Source of the DNA: Nymphaea colorata
Taxonomy: Eukaryota > Streptophyta > Magnoliopsida > Nymphaeales > Nymphaeaceae
Length of the DNA: 64,000 nt
Assembly (NCBI RefSeq): GCF_008831285.2
Contig: NC_045142.1
Coordinates: forward strand, 687,001-751,000
Reading direction: 5' to 3'
Under the pieces are notes generated by a model. It was not told where the DNA came from. It ran no database searches and worked only from the letters and a program-made list of their open reading frames with translations. Positions 62,946-64,000 of this stretch are shown piece by piece. The first letter of the stretch is position 1, and each line of letters begins with the position of its first letter. The translations under genes and the position numbers were made by a program.

Positions 62946-64000
62946 GTATAAGCCATAATTAACATCATGGCCAATAAATTAGCACATTTATATCATTCAA
63001 GTGACTTTAAATTTTCTCTCGACTTAAATGCTTATATTATTGTACAATTGATGAAGGGCGTGAAAACCTTTAAAGCCGGAACACATTTTTCAAGCACAAC
63101 ATAAATTCTGTTGGTGGGTTATGTTCTTTCCATTTAGAAAAAGTCTATAAATTTTAAGATGTGTTATGGTGCCTTTCACTTCAATTCACCCTTTTATTTT
63201 GGGGGGCAAAGCAAAGTTCTTCCACAATGCTTCACTTTCAACTCATTGTGGTAGGACCGACCACTCTTTTGCAAAAGGTTTGGGATATTGCACAATGAAT
63301 GTTTTTGTAAGAAAGTCAACAAGTTTTCTTTCGGAGCATCTTTTCTTTTTCAACACTGTGATGTATGTACATACGATTTTTCTGTTGCAAAGATGAAGCT
63401 GGATTGCTATGATCAATGCAAGGCTTGTTGAAAATGCAGAGCCAAACATTTAGCTGCATTCATAGCCATAATGTCTGTGACTTGAAGACCAAGCTTTTTG
63501 TTTACTTAAACGAGAAGGAAAAAGGAAAAAAACTTCCAAACTTCAATTTACTCTGTCCTCCATCAAGAGGTGGCGAGCCCAGTTGGTTCATAACCTTCAT
63601 GGCCCAGTTATATCCCACTAAGTTCATGGCCAATTGAAAATTTGTTAACTATATGAAAAAAAAAAAAAAAAAAATTGGCTCTTCAAAATTAGGATGACTT
63701 TGGGATAAATGGCGGTCAAGTTAGTGGATCGACTCAGCTGGCCCTGTCAAGAGGCTTTCTCTCGAGCAATTTACGTTAATTTTCTTAAAGCTACAATAGA
63801 ATGGGTAAGATCATTTGCTTGTCTTTCGTACACACTTAATCTGTTATGTAGAACACGTCTAAAATTAAATACAACTGGAACATGTTTATGTATAGATTTT
63901 TTAAAGGTTATCGACTTAATATTGTGTAGTTGGATTTCGATTCCTACTCAAATTCAGATGTCATATACATTTTAAGAGTGAATATGGATTTCACTAATGT
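62946..64000. other. Right-edge spacer
   Basis: AT-rich DNA with no recognised gene. A short frame starting at 63709 (MAVKLVDRLSW) is followed by a donor-like GGTAAGA at 63804 and could be a first exon of something beyond the window, but nothing identifies it. Confidence 0.4.

Overview
This is nuclear DNA from a flowering plant. Five protein genes of typical angiosperm families are recognisable. Four of them are split by short GT-AG introns, and the rest is AT-rich spacer with microsatellites and many small, decayed DNA transposons. The species cannot be fixed from this sequence. The strongly GC-rich, single-exon first gene beside AT-rich introns would fit a monocot, magnoliid or early-diverging angiosperm, but that is only an impression. 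There are no organellar genes, bacterial operons, CRISPR arrays or rRNA genes.

Layout. 1-2497: spacer with no recognised gene. 2655-3926 (+): intronless FLA4/SOS5-type fasciclin-like arabinogalactan protein. 3927-16100: about 12 kb of gene-free repeats (an inverted-repeat GAGCTC-rich element, a GGGGC-ended hAT-like MITE, small tandem duplications). 17444-20294 (+): four-exon POLTERGEIST-like PP2C phosphatase. 20295-38370: about 18 kb of gene-poor DNA with a SINE-like insertion flanked by 20-bp direct repeats, several MITEs, and at 34.1-36.0 kb a broken hAT transposon carrying a frameshifted transposase remnant. 38429-45011 (+): seven-exon receptor-like cytoplasmic kinase with an N-terminal USP domain, like plant U-box kinases of the PUB32/33/52 type but ending without a U-box. 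47457-53788 (+): eight-exon ALG10 glucosyltransferase, with an 838-bp element flanked by an 11-bp direct repeat in intron 3. 56687-58742 (-): four-exon short epsin-like ENTH protein, convergent with ALG10. 58743-64000: spacer with MITE remnants and a tRNA-derived SINE.

The genes do not form a pathway. They act in cell wall/apoplast signalling (FLA4), plasma-membrane phosphatase signalling (PLL), cytoplasmic kinase signalling (USP-kinase), ER N-glycan precursor assembly (ALG10) and clathrin-related traffic (ENTH). All exon junctions given here were placed by hand from reading frame, GT-AG sites and family conservation. For the four spliced genes the joined exons sum to a multiple of three with one terminal stop.

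I found no wholly new biological system. The most interesting points are the U-box-less U-box-kinase relative, the FLA4 copy with almost no proline-rich linker between its fasciclin domains, the three well-delimited insertions (ALG10 intron 3, the promoter of the kinase gene, and the SINE-like insertion at 24.6 kb), and the CT/GA microsatellites upstream of three of the five genes.
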